A stretch of DNA of 64,000 nt from Protula sp. h YS-2021 (Eukaryota > Annelida > Polychaeta > Sabellida > Serpulidae), in NCBI GenBank assembly GCA_949752745.1, contig OX457024.1, forward strand, positions 104,438,190 to 104,502,189, written 5' to 3'. The notes beneath the pieces are model-generated. The model saw nothing but the letters and a program-made list of their open reading frames with translations, was not told where the DNA came from and did not search any database. The position numbers and the translations under genes are program-made. This document shows positions 49,801 to 61,740 of this stretch, in pieces; positions within the stretch are counted from its first letter, which is position 1, and the number at the start of each line of letters is the position of its first letter.

Positions 49801-50335
49801 TAATATAAGAAGATTTTAGACTAATTTTGAAATGTTTTTCATTTTGAGTTGAATAGAGGAGTGCATTCACTGTTCGTCTTTGTAATGGGAGGATAGTTTC
49901 TTTTCTGACTGCGGCAGGATGTTTGGTAACAATTCAAATCATGCAAACTGAAATAAATGAAAGAGGGGCTTGGTTTTTTTTTTGACGTGAAATTAGCGTG
50001 TAACAAGGTGAAGTCAGAACAACCCAGGCACGCAGTTAGTCTGCATTATGCAGTAGTTAGATATATTTACCGATAACATCTAATTTGTCGTGGTTGAATT
50101 GTGTTCACAATCGTGATGTCCAAAGTGTAAACATTACCTTTTTGCAACAATATTAACAAGACAATAGTGGCACTGTAGATCACATGATGTAACAATAACT
50201 GCGAGATTTAACGTGATCAACTGCGAGAGATACTAGCTATGAATATTTTAGAGATTGTCGGTGCTGTATAGGCCGTCAATGCTCCTCTTTTTTTTTCTTT
50301 GTTTTTGTTTTCCTAGCCCCCACCCCCGATACCAT
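46830..50335. other. Non-coding host DNA
   Basis: Homopolymer C tracts (47299-47317, 47366-47376), G-rich stretches at 47660-47780 and AT-rich sequence. No exon or RNA gene recognised. Confidence 0.5.
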
Positions 50336-50349
50336 CTGAGAAATGTCAT

Positions 50350-50605
50350 GGCAACGAACGTAACATACATACATTCAATTTGAGTAGTAAACAAATCATA
50401 GAACGTGACATACATATATTCAGTCGAAATCGTTGACTAACTGTACCAACGCAACATACGTATATTCAGATTTTAGTCGTTGACTAATTATAGAACGTAA
50501 CATAATATATTCAGTCTGAATCGTTAATTATAGAACGTAAATCGTTAATTATAGAACGTAACATACGTATATTCAGCTCGAGTAGTTAACTAATTATAAA
50601 ACGGG
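50350..50605. repeat. ~60-bp tandem repeat (AGAACGTAACATACGTATATTCAG)
   Basis: About five units of ATAGAACGTAACATACGTAT followed by ATTCAG and a TCGTTGACTAATT block, diverged. Confidence 0.75.
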
Positions 50606-51276
50606 TTACCTCTTCTAAGTCGTCTAAACTCCGCCTTCCGTCTGACGAGGCTTTTGTCTGACAACTAACCTACTGGTTTTGTGAATCGATAGCCTTAGCT
50701 GTCCCCACAGTTTATTTATTTTGAGGCCGAATCATTCTTGATATAATGTCCAATGTCCAAATGTACTGTTACTTTGTGGCGACACTCTTAAAAATAAGGT
50801 ACCAACACTACCAACTCAGGTATCGCCAACCAGGTACCAGTTTTGGCGGGTCGTATAACCATTTTTTCTTGTATGTTTTAATTTTTTTATTTATCATCGA
50901 TATCATCATTATCACTTAGCAATTCGTTTATCTTATGTCGAAGATACCGAATTGGATTTGTTTTTGTAATAAATGCGTTTTTTATCTAGCACAGACAAGT
51001 TTATTAAGTTTCTGATGATTTTGCCATCGTTTACATTGGACTGTATGGGCACAGTCGTTCCCACAACGTCACACACTGGACTGGATTCGAACCCGAGGCC
51101 ATTCGGTTCTGTTCCCGGGAATATTTTACTCTAACTGTCAAAATTCCTGATTTTTAACAGTAGTTAAGATATAAACACCTCAGTACACCGTAAACACCTA
51201 GTATACAGTAAACATGGGGCATTGACTCTAAAGGCAAAAAATAAAAAAAACAAAAAAAAACAACAAAAACAAAAAT

Positions 51277-52544
51277 CCGGTGTAACAGGCTATCTTGCCC
51301 CCCCCCCTGTACAGCTTCCCCCCCCCCCCGGGGGGAAGCTAGACTAGGCTATCTTCCCCCCTCTGGGATATTTTGCCCCCTCCATAAAAAACCGAATAAA
51401 TGAAACAAATACTTAACTGCAACAGAAGTTTTAATGGTAAATGATCTATATACAGTACAATTTCTTCTATGTTTGAAAATTATTAAGTTTTTGCGTAATT
51501 CAACAGTCATTTACACAATTCACTGCAGTTCACTGCGCTTTTGGTCCAACCAGGTCAATGCCGATTTATTTTCATTTATTATGTCTCCCCGACCAAGGGG
51601 AGACGTATAGTGTTTGTACGTTCTGTGTGTGTGTATGTGTGTACGTCCATTTATATCTGTTTTAGTGACCACCATCTGTTTGGTTTATTTTGAGTTTTTT
51701 TACAATCAATTAAGGTTATGTCTGCAGGAATAAATATTTTATTTCAGTAATTAAAAAAAAAGGATTTTTTTTTTGGAGGGGAGAGGGGGGGATCATGGGT
51801 TTAGTCGGGGAGACATTTGTTTTTGTTTACAAAAACAAGAAACTAAGTAGGTATCGACTGAAAGTGTATAACATAAGCCTGTACTCCTATGTTTTGTGAG
51901 CACTGGCCGCTCTAGTTTTCATTTATTTTCATTCACTACTTCTTTTCAATATTTCCTCTACTGATCAAGTTATTAATTTACAATTAAAATAAAAAAATGA
52001 AATGCTCATGCCCTTTTGCATACCCTTTTAAACTTCTCAATTCGGAGTAAACTTTTGCCGCAAAATCCATTTCCCTGAGATTGTTTGTACTGTTATGCAT
52101 TATTGTCGAATACAATTGATCAATCAAAATGGATTATAAAAAGAGATGTGCCTTTATTGCAGTCAACTCTAAATCCCCCGATAACTGTGAATAGAGAGCG
52201 AGTATACAGACGGATTACCCTTTATGTAAAATACAACTAAAAAAACTTTTATTTTAGGGGGGGGGGGCAAAATATCCCAGGTGGGGGAAAGCTGAACAGG
52301 GGGCAGAATATCCCAGAGGGGGGCAAGATAGCCTAGTCTAGTTTAAAATACAACTAAAAAAACTTCTTTTTTTTGGGGGGGGGGGCAAAATATCCCAGGT
52401 GGGGGGAAGCTGAACAGGGGGCAAAATATCCCAGAGGGGGGCAAGATAACCTAGTCTAGCTTCCCCCCAGGGGGGAAGCTAGACTAGGCTAGCTTGCCCC
52501 CGGGGGGGAAGCTATACAGGGGGCAAGATATACTGTTACACCGG
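51277..52544. mobile_element. Non-autonomous DNA element with CCGGTGTAACAG inverted ends
   Basis: Left end CCGGTGTAACAGGCTATCTT and right end reverse complement CCGGTGTAACAGTATATCTT. The subterminal parts are inverted copies made of GGGGGAAGCTAGACTAGGCT, CAAAATATCCCAG and G/C runs, with two ~115-bp direct copies at 52230-52460. No transposase. Another insertion (51581-51816) is nested inside. No convincing target duplication. The class is unknown. Confidence 0.65.
51581..51816. mobile_element. MITE-like element with ATGTCTCCCCGAC inverted ends
   Basis: ATGTCTCCCCGAC at 51581-51593 and GTCGGGGAGACAT at 51804-51816, enclosing a GTGTGT-rich and T-rich body. Elements starting this way are, as I recall, abundant in bivalve genomes, which is part of the case for a mollusc host. 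Confidence 0.65.
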
Positions 52545-52545
52545 G

Positions 52546-53360
52546 CCATAATATCGGTTGTTGATGTTCGCACGGAGTACTCAGCTGACCCATAGTAGGT
52601 AACACGTGGTTCTAAAATAAATAACCATTTGAATACAGGACAGAGATATACCGCATTAGATTTATAAATCGCATAAACCTTTACGTCAATGTCAGTTTGT
52701 TTTTGTAAATGAATAAAGAAACAAATACAAGAAAGCATGAGAACAGAACGGCAAGCCTAAGTGCTTCATTCGGTGTTTTTTGTTTGTTCTGACATAAAAA
52801 CTTTCCAAACACAAACATAAGGCATGCGTCATATTTCATACATGCAATAAATACATCCTAAGTATGTTTATTATTATTCGAAAAAGTACGTGATAATTGA
52901 TTCTTGGTGCTTATTTATTTTGACAAATATGAGAATGTTGTGATAATTAAAATTCGATATATGGAAAGTCATTCGAGTTCGAACTTAAATATTTTGATTA
53001 TTGTATGTTTGTACTGTGAGAAAATATGCGAGGTCACGTGGGCCCCAGGGATGGGAAATGTACAGGCCCGTGTGCCAGCGGTGCGCAGATGTTGTGTTGG
53101 ACTCGCAGATGTAAAAAGTACATCGGGCCCGTCCAGATTTGGACCTGCGCAAATATCTGTCGGGCCTGCGCATTCTGAGAGCTGAGGGCCCGAAGGGCAC
53201 CGGGGACATTTGAAGAAGTTGCACACTGAGACAATATACCTATATTTCAATTCAATATAAGAAAATAGAGTGACTGGATATAATCAAAAGAACTGTAAAA
53301 ACTTGTTTCAGTTGCCTTTTGAATTTATCCATTTTAAAGATAAAATGATTTTTTTTTCAG
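52546..53360. other. Intergenic or intron sequence upstream of the voltage-sensor exons
   Basis: No exon recognised, though upstream coding exons of the downstream gene must lie here or further left, because the first exon I can identify begins at an acceptor site (TTTTTTTCAG, 53351-53360). Confidence 0.45.
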
Positions 53361-56300
53361 TTGCCGCGGCAAGATGAACAGTTGCTTAAATAGCGTGGCT
53401 AGCCACGTGACAGTTGTAACCATGGTGATTGTTGATTTACTTGTTGTGACGTCATTGCTTATCATCGACCAGGGCTTAATATGTGGTACGTAAGAATTAA
53501 AATTTTATATATTTACAAAATACTTAAAAAAATAAGGAAAATGAAAATGTGGTTAAAACATGAATTAAAATAATGGAGATGGAAATTCTTTAGATATAAG
53601 AAAGTCTTCTAACTTGATTAACATAGCTAAAAACTTTTTCCTATAAGATGTTTCTTCGTCTAGATCCTGGGGGGTCAGTCTCCAAATCCAGCGGAACAAG
53701 TTTAGCAGAGAAAAGCGACGAGCCATCGACAGGCGTGGAAGACGCGGAGAACGCTTTGCATGTCGTGCAAATCACTCTTCTGTCCACCTTCATGTTCAAG
53801 GTATGCCCGTGTCACCATGGCAACAGACGACCATTTAAAAAATGTATATTAAATATTAGCAATTATGTACTGATACGTCAGTGGCCATGATGATGAGATT
53901 TAAGGGACATGGTTTCCACATACTAGCTGGTTCCGTGTACAGGTTCCGTATTTTTATTCCGTATACTGATTCCATATACTGATTCCGTATACTCGTTCCA
54001 TATACTGGTTTCGTATACTGTTTCTGTGTACTGGTTACATATAGTGTTCTTTGGCAACTACCCATTTGCGTGGGTTACCATACGATTGCCATAGCGCCTT
54101 TCAAATGTATGGTACAAGTGTAGCCCGGTGTAATGAAACGTTTTGACCCCCAAACAAATCGACCCCCGGTCGATTTATTTTAAAACAAACAGACCCCCCC
54201 CCCCCCACCCCGGTCGATTTGTTTTGGGAAAGCCCGCCATAACAAACAGACCTCCCCTATAATGAAATAAAAAAAATCATGTTTAAATATAAAATGGAAG
54301 TAAAAAAGGTGCATGTGGTCTTTAAATACTATTTTAAGCATTTTCTACCTCTTGTTGTAGAAAATTATTATTTTGAGCCTTTGAAATGCAATTATTGAGC
54401 TTGGACGGATTTTTTGGTGACTGTATGTTAGTGATGTCGGAAGTGTTTTCGTGTTTGAAAATGTAGATGTGAGTTGCTAGATGAATTGTTATTCGTGGAT
54501 ATAGTTTTAATTTCAATTAAAGAAACTAATAAGGTGGCCATATGTGGAAAGAAATAACGGAATCAACAAAAAAATAAGAGGGTTAAAACATTTCAGGGGG
54601 GAGGGGAGTCTGTTTGTTTTAAAACAATTCGAAAGGGGGGTCGATTTATTTTGGTTGTCAACACGTTTCCTTACACCGGGACAAAAACCCACGCAAATAG
54701 GGCAATAAGAAAATGGCGTCACTTTGCTACAGTCTTCCTCGTGTTCTTTATCCCGCGGTACACACGTAGGATCAAAGAGTCTGTCAACCAAGCAGTCTGA
54801 TATGGTCAAACTATCACACTGTGCTTAAAAGTTGTCACCTTATAATTTGCTGAATTAAAAAACTGCTGTTTTAGCGAGAAATGTATGAAAATTAAATTTA
54901 AAAAATTAAGTCATGGTATTGCCATATGGCAATGTAGATTTGGATTTCAGTAAAATTCGTACTGAGTATGTGTGGCTGGAAATGCTCCTCCCCCCTCCCT
55001 TTCCTCCGAAGTCAGTGATCTTTTTGAATCGACAAAGTGCTGATCGTTTCCGTTTAACCCGTGGTTTAGCGAGCTTCTGGACTTAAATGACCTGCAGCAA
55101 TTGAGCGGTTATCTCTTACGGAGCAAGATATTGTTGTTAAAAATGGTACTGAGTGCCTTTTTTATTTCGTTCAAATTGAAAGGCAAATGAGCGAATAATA
55201 ATAATAATAAATAAATAAATAAATAAAGTCCTGTAGTGGGGAAGTACTCTGATTTTCCAAGCTTGTGTGATTTTTAAAACCACCCACCAGTTCCAGTGTT
55301 CCAAGAAATAAAGCCTGAGTGCTAGGTGAGATTCATGGGAAGGAGGGGTTGGGGGAGGCTTATTAGTTCTGCTTAATGTTGAATTTTGTGGGGGGGGGGG
55401 GGTGTTTGAGAGGAAAGTAAGGTGATTTTATTTTACAGCGTGGGTTTTTTTGCAGGCTTTCTTAAGAATCATTGCCGCTGGAGGGGATCTCATTGACGAT
55501 AAGCTGCAGGTAGTAAACCTTGTCTATTTGTATCAATTATTCAATTAATTAATAATAAATTAATTAAAATTAAAACAATTGAGGGATATGGTTTTTAATA
55601 CAAAATATACTTAATGCGCTCATTATTGATTGACTGATTTATTGATTGATCGGTTGATTTGCTTTAACAGAGGGGTTTCTTTTTTTTATTTGGAGGGGGG
55701 TATGAGCTTCTATTTTAAGGTACTGCCAATATTTATGGACTTACATGGTGTTATCTTTAACTTTCGATATTTTTGGGTAATGCATTAATTTGTGCTGTTT
55801 TTAAAACAGAACTGCAAGGCTTCTTATGTAAGACTGTTGCATATCAAGTGTAATTTATTCTTTGCACGTTGGTGACTCGAGAACTTCTCATAATTTTAAA
55901 ATCAGATCTCGTTCACCTTAAAGTGTTAATTCCCAAACCTTGTTTAAATCCAGCGGGAACTTGCAGTAGCAAGTCTTTTTAATAATATTTTATGTTTACA
56001 TTTACCTGTTACAGGAGTCTCTTTTTTTGCCCAATTATGCAGAGTGGATTTCTTTTCGTGGGCGTTAAAAAGCAGATAACAAAAAATATCACGCAATGAA
56101 CACTGTGAATCGTTTTTATCTCGTGGCCACGATATCGCTTGAGAGAGTGATTTCAAACGATATACATTGATCAAATCACACAGAGAAACAGACACACAAA
56201 AAAGCGGACACAATGTAGTTATTACTATTACTTAAAAGTTTAAATTGCTGGGACTGTGCATATATACAGAAACAGATTGAATGACGACGAATTTACCGAC

Positions 56301-56564
56301 GTTCAATTCCGTTAAGGCGAATTTATGTAACGTTAAACTCAAGCATTGATAAGCAAGAAATACCATTGAAATCAATTTTAATACCTTTTATCGTATTCAA
56401 TCGATGCAGGTTTTTTTTATTTCAGATTTTCGACTGTCTCGTGGTCGTGGTGACATTCTGTTTATACATAGCTTTGACAGCAGCCGTGGAATCGCGCACG
56501 GTCACTTATTCTGTGGGTTACCTTATCGCCTTCCGACTGTGGAGAATAACACGGATACACAAAG
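53361..56564 (+). CDS. Voltage-sensor exons S1-S4 of that gene
   Basis: 53361-53485 encodes S1 (VTVVTMVIVDLLVVTSLLII), retaining the Asp at the Hv1 selectivity position. 53664-53800 encodes a polar S1-S2 loop and the start of S2 (ALHVVQITLLSTFMFK). 55456-55509 is the rest of S2 and the S2-S3 loop (AFLRIIAAGGDLIDDKLQ). 56426-56564 encodes S3 (IFDCLVVVVTFCLYIALTAA, Asp conserved) and S4 (YLIAFRLWRITRIHK), with three Args at i, i+3, i+6 as in Hv1. By my alignment the S2 Glu of Hv1 (E153) is Lys here. Confidence 0.8.
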
Positions 56565-59500
56565 GTAAGGGCAGATTAACTCTACCCTTCTCCAGATTTT
56601 AAGGTGAGGGTAGATACTCTCTACCATTCTCCAGATTTTATGCTCGACCCCCACCCCACCCCCCTGCCCGACGTGAACACTACTATTTTCCACACAAATA
56701 TATAAATACGAAATTGAATAGCACCCTTTACAAATTTTGTCTTAAAACCGTTCCCACTTTTGAAACGAAATGAATTCAGTTTAGTAAAGCTATCCATCGA
56801 TCAATTCGCTCCTGATGCATTCATCCATCCGTCCGACCACCTCTCCATACTCCCACCCACCCCAAATAAATAAATAAATAAATAAATAATTTAATATTTT
56901 TTCTTTCAAAAGTGCGTTTAGCAAGTAATTAAATTAAAAAAGAACGTAATAAACATAAATTACTAAATAATTGAATGTGAGACCAGACAGAGGAGGGGCT
57001 GGTGTTATCACCTCAGTGGAGGGGTATCCGTCGCACAATCGGTTTTTTCAGCAATCGTTGAGCCGACGAGGCGACGGGCTGAGAGCTTACTGGTGTCACA
57101 CAGGAAAGCCTGGAAACATACGGACGACCAACTGAAAGCCGCCCAAGCTAGAATAGAAACTCAGCAGGTTCGCACTCCAACCCCGGGGTAGGGGGTGCGA
57201 GGGGACGGGGTGGGACACTTCGTATCATAGGTTTACCATGCGAGTGCAAAAAAGAACGCAGGCAAAGGGGATAATTTTGAGCATAGACGCGGAACGAAAA
57301 GGGGAGGGGGGGGGGGTTTCGTTGTGTTTCCCTCAAAAGGGGTGGGGGCGGTGGAGGGGGGGAGGGGGTTCGGTATTGCTCTGAGCATTTGATTAAAACG
57401 ATATTATTTAACACTTAGCACACCACGTTTATCGTTTTTTGAAAGCCATGGACGCCGATTTGTACGAGAGTGGTTCCCGGAACTCAGACTGCAATCCTCG
57501 TGAAATTGATTTTTAAGCTGTTGTTCCCATTGTGGACATTCATACCAGGGAAAGGCTATGTACAGTAAATACATTTGAAACTCAAAAACTCAATCAAGCT
57601 ATCAAAAGTTTTCATTTTATGATATTGGTTGTTTTGTTTATATTAACTTTCATTGAGGTGGCTTCGGGGAAGGTTTATTAAAAGAGTTCGGTGTTAAGTA
57701 TAGCTTTTCGCAGAATGCGAGAGGATTGGGGGGGGGGGGCGTTGGCTGATAAAATGCCCTACATAAAAATGCCGGAAAATTATTTAAGTATATTGTTGTT
57801 TTTACAGAAAGAAATTGAAATTTTACAAAGCGAAGTATTGAGGCTGCGGAAAGTAGTAAAAAGCAGTGGAGTGGTCACTGCAAAGGCGGATGAAGGGCGG
57901 GAAGATGGTAAGACTTCTGTGGCGTGTGTGGTGGGGGGGGGGGGGATGAGTGGGGGTGGTGGTATGGGAGAAAACAGTAAGAAGCAGCAGAGTGGTCACT
58001 GCAAAGGCGGATGAAGGGCGGGAAGATGGTAAGACTTCTGTGGCGTGTGTGGTGGGGGCGGGGGTGAGTGGGGGTGGTGGTATGGGAGAAAACAGTAAGA
58101 AGCAGCAGAGTGGTCACTGCAAAGGCGGATGAAGGGCGGGAAGATGGTAAGACTTCTGTGGCGTGTGTGGTGGGGGGGTGGGGGGGGGGCGGGGGTGAGT
58201 GGGGGTGGTGGTGTGGGAGAAAACAGTAAGAAGCACCAGAGTAGTCACTGCAAAGGCGGATGAAGGGCGGGGAGATGGTAAGACTTCTGTGGCGTGTGTG
58301 CTGGGGGGGTGGGGGGGCGGGGGTGAGTGGGGGTGGTGGTGTGGGAGAAAACAGTAAGAAGCACCAGAGTAGTCACTGCAAAGGCGGATGAAGGGCGGGG
58401 AGATGGTAAGACTTCTGTGGCGTGTGTGGTGGGGGGGGGGGGGTGGGGAGGGCGGGGGTGAGTGGGGGCGGTGGTATGGGAGAAAACAGTAAGAAGCAGC
58501 AGAGTAGTCACTGCAAAGGCGGATGAAGGGCGGGAAGATGGTAACACTTTTGTGGCGTGTGTGGTGGGGGGGGGTGGGGAGGGCGGGGGTGAGTGGGGGC
58601 GGTGGTGTGGGAGAAAACAGCAAGAAGCAGCAGAGTGGTCACTGCAAAGGCGAATGAAGGGCGGGAAGATGGTAAGGCTTCTGTGGCGTGTGGGTGTGTT
58701 GGGGGAGGGGGGGAGGGTCAGAAGGGGACCACTTGGCATCTTGTTTGTTACGATGCGTTCAAAAAAAAAAAAAGCGAGGAAAGGGGATAATTTTGAAGAC
58801 AGATGCCGTCCGCGCGGAGTGCCATTTTCGTTAAAACAGGGGGGGATTGTGCATTCAGTACTCCGCATTTCCTACAAAAAGGGGGAATCTGTAAAATATC
58901 AAACCTTGGGAACTGTATGCGTAATAATTTTCGTAGAGACGGGAGGGGGTAACTAAGTCTTAAAAATAGTGCACGTTCCCTATTAAAGGTGTCTTTACAT
59001 GCAATTACTTCACTGATAATCAGTCATATTCATCCAAACCGCCTCATACATACACAAGCGTGAAGAACAGACTTCGTCGTTTTTTTTAAAGAATGTGGTA
59101 TTGTATTATTGTCCGTTTAACTTTGACTGGTCAGTACGTTCTGTACAGGACCGTCATTATGCTGCAAAAAATGAACAATTTCATGCAGTTTTTTTCTTAA
59201 ACAAAAAAAAAAAAAATTGCGTTTAAAAGTCGAGAAAAGGAATTTAATATTGAAATGATATATAATTTTTTTAGTTGTATTTGCCTGTTTAGATTGACTT
59301 GTGCACTGTTATAAGTAAAGTAATGCACTGTTACATGTTTTTCGTAGAAGTTCATGTTCAAGAAGACCTGTCGGTACAACGGCCTGAGCAAGTGTCTCCG
59401 AAGCTTATACGAGTACCTAATGGAGGTGTCCACAGTGCATACTCGTCCCCCGCAGGTCAGGCTTGAATGTTTTGATGCGATACTTTATTATTGTTAATAT

Positions 59501-61484
59501 TATTATTATTATTATTATTATTATTTATGTGAATGAAGCAGAATGTGAAAACTCGATTAGACAGACAATAGGTTGGTTCTACATGTCGTCCGGACGATCG
59601 GCATCGCTGTTACGTTGCTTCACATTGCATAATGTGAAGAAAATCGATAAAGTGCGTAGTTTTGAAATGTCGTTTCTGTGATAAATCCGACGCCCACATG
59701 ACGTCAGTATCTGAAGAATCTAACAGCAGACTGCCAAAAACCAATCGGTTCTTTATTTAGTTAACATCTGTGATGTTAATTTGTTTTGCAAAATGTGTAC
59801 AAAATATATTTTGCATGTGAAATGGTGACGTAAACGAGAAAAATAGAATGCGTTACTAAAAATGTCTTTTTTTCACATGCGCTTTGTGTTTCTGTGCACT
59901 TATAAAAAATATGTTGAAGCTTCCGGTGAGCGACAATAAAGGATTGTAATCTGATGACCACAGGCATAAAATGGCGTTGCCGCCTCACGTTTTTGGCCAA
60001 AGGTAACTGAGACCTATCATAATTGTGTTTGTTTATTGTTGCGCAGGTTCACACCATACCCGTGGTACATGTTCACTCCCGGGTACTCCAGAGAGTATCT
60101 CGTCCCGCGGGCGGCTAGAAAATGGCAGTGTTATCTCCGACCGCGGGAGCAATAAATTCCCGGATATTGTAGAAGATACTCAACCGTCCAGTACATTCAG
60201 TATTCCAGTTGATCGTCAGAATTCCGACGACAGCGCCTTTGTACAGATCGTTCATGAGTGCGAAAGTAGTGCGCGCAAAGTGTCACAACAAAATAGTGCT
60301 AATATGCAGCAAGAATATAATGCTGAAAAAGAAAATAATCCCTTGTCCAGTACCGACCCAGTATCATGTACTGTTGTACCCAATGCTTCGACCAAAGGTT
60401 TAGTGCGTAGTAACGTAGATGCATGTTGCGGTAACTTTGGTACAAAAATAGAAAACCCGAAACCGGGCACAAGTGAACACAGTGAGAGTTGTGATATTGG
60501 CTGTAGAGACCACGAATCGTGTTCACAAAATAACAATTCGATGTTAATCATTGAAGGACCACCATCTGAAGCGGAAATCGCCGAATTCAATAAACTGTCC
60601 AATCGCGATAAGCCATTGACTCAAGGACGGGTCAAGGACAGTCTACGTCATTCGGTTAAATCTACGAGGACGATTGGTGATATCAATCGGCGTGCGTCAC
60701 AAACTGATTCCGAGCATGACGTCAACGATCTGGACGTCTCCTCTCAGAGTCAATCCGTGCCGAATATAGCGGAAAGCTGCGAGCGCTATGACGTCACACA
60801 TCGGATGAATCGGCTGTCAAAGGGCTTGTCCGAATCCGACCTCCGAGTGAAGGAGAAAGGCGACAAACAGAAGCTGCTTAAAGGTGTGTAACATTTCTTG
60901 TGATTTGTGAGAAACGAGCCTTTACCCAGGGCAAATGTGAAATTAATCGTGAAGAGTTCTGTGTGTGAAAAAAAAAAACAGTTCAATAGTCACACTGTGA
61001 TTTCTCAAAATTCAGACAGCAACGTTCTGAAACTGGCACAGTGGGTTTAACCACTAAAATTTGCATTGATGATTCTGATAAATTTTCGTTAATTTTGGTT
61101 AATTATTCTGAAGAAAAAAGGGCAAAAGAGTGTTTTAAATTTACAGGAGAGAGCAGCAAGCTGGGACAAGGGTACGCAAATCCTGCTTTTGGTGCCAGTA
61201 TGACAGAGGAAGAATTCCGAGAAATACAACGCATTTCCAAACTGCCGTTTGAAGATTCCCTGAATGAAAAGGTAAAAAAAAATCAGTAGAAAGAACTGAC
61301 TTAACTTTAACTGTTACCCATTCAAACGTCTAAAATACTATATCGACGTTATTTTGGTGTTCAGTGGTAAAGCACTCTCAGTACTTACAAAATTAAGCCT
61401 TAAGGAGCTACATTTGTTCCTATCGTGTAGCAATGTTGTCTTCGTTTTTTTTTTCAGGACGATGTACCAATGACGGACCTATAG
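53361..61484 (+). CDS. Hv1/TMEM266-like voltage-sensor domain protein (multi-exon, 5' end not found)
   Basis: Exons I can join in phase: 53361-53485, 53664-53800, 55456-55509, 56426-56564, 57052-57167, 57808-57907, 59348-59455, 60047-60883, 61147-61271 and 61458-61484. All junctions are AG...GT and all phases agree. The product has four voltage-sensor helices like the proton channel Hv1 and its relative TMEM266, then a coiled coil, then a ~360-residue Ser-rich tail ending MTDL, a class I PDZ ligand. Length and tail favour a TMEM266-like protein over Hv1. Exons before S1 are missing from my reading. Introns carry transposons and minisatellites. Identity is by helix pattern and S4 arginines, not by database comparison. 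Confidence 0.8.
53939..54045. repeat. ~15-bp repeat TTCCGTATACTGA, about 7 copies
   Basis: Degenerate tandem ATACTGATTCCGTATACT-type units inside an intron. Confidence 0.7.
54124..54680. mobile_element. Intronic non-autonomous element with CCCGGTGTAA inverted ends
   Basis: Left CCCGGTGTAATGAAACGTTT and right (reverse complement) CCCGGTGTAAGGAAACGTGT, then related AAATCGACCCC blocks on both sides; inner parts are AT-rich. The first ten bases of its end match those of 51277-52544, so the two form a family. No coding capacity, no clear target duplication. Confidence 0.65.
54690..55450. other. Intron sequence
   Basis: No element recognised; short AAT/AAAT runs near 55195-55230 and a G-run at 55391-55402. 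Confidence 0.5.
57052..57907 (+). CDS. Coiled-coil exons of the voltage-sensor gene
   Basis: 57052-57167 continues directly after S4 (VEPTRRRAESLLVSHRKAWK...AAQARIETQQ), and 57808-57907 gives the heptad-rich KEIEILQSEVLRLRKVV, then the linker KSSGVVTAKADEGRED. Position and heptads match the cytoplasmic dimerising coiled coil of Hv1. The 3' end of the second exon is also the start of a seven-copy repeat. Confidence 0.75.
57860..58700 (+). repeat. Seven-copy tandem repeat spanning an exon end and its splice donor
   Basis: The exon end GTGGTCACTGCAAAGGCGGA...GGAAGATG and its donor GTAAGACTTCTGTGGCG are repeated with G-rich intron sequence at a 118-135-bp period. Donors lie at 57908, 58029, 58147, 58278, 58406, 58541 (GTAACA, weakened) and 58672. 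Each copy also has an AG (AAGCAGCAG) just before the exon-like part. Long frames on both strands over this block are repeat artefacts. Confidence 0.88.
59348..61484 (+). CDS. C-terminal tail exons of the voltage-sensor gene
   Basis: 59348-59455 (VHVQEDLSVQRPEQVSPKLI...), 60047-60883 (279 residues, Ser/Asn/Asp-rich, low complexity, with phosphorylation-type RRAS and SESDLR motifs), 61147-61271 (LGQGYANPAFGASMTEEEFR...) and 61458-61484 (DDVPMTDL, then TAG). Phases 1-1-1-0 join without stops. The tail is predicted to be disordered and to end in a PDZ-binding TDL. Confidence 0.75.
59493..59524. repeat. (ATT)n microsatellite
   Basis: About ten ATT units in an intron. Confidence 0.9.
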
Positions 61485-61740
61485 GGGATTGTAACGTCAG
61501 GGTTTTTGAGAACCAGTTTGTACTCTGGAGGACGATGTACCAATGATGGACCTATAAGCGACAAGAACGTCGGGATTTTTGGGAACCAGTTTGTACTCTG
61601 GAGGACGATGTACCAATGACGGACCTATAAGCGACAAGAACGTCAGGGTTCTTGGGAACCAGTTTGTACTCTGCAGGACGATGTACCAATGACGGACCTA
61701 TAGGGGATTATAACGTCAGGGTTTTTGGGGAACCAGTTGC
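61458..61740 (+). repeat. Four 73-bp tandem copies of the terminal coding exon
   Basis: GACGATGTACCAATGA begins at 61458, 61531, 61604 and 61677, exactly 73 bp apart. Each copy could encode DDVPM(T/M)DL and stop (TAG or TAA). The fourth is preceded by TTTGTACTCTGCAG, a better acceptor than the CTCTGGAG before copies two and three. Confidence 0.9.

Noticed and set aside
51068..51140. Second tRNA-like B box (GGATTCGAACCCGAGGC)
   Set aside because: No matching A box or SINE ends could be placed; too degenerate to call.
57875..58956. Pro/Ser/His-rich minus frames and Gly-rich plus frames up to 207 residues
   Set aside because: They run over the seven-copy exon-donor repeat with G homopolymers.
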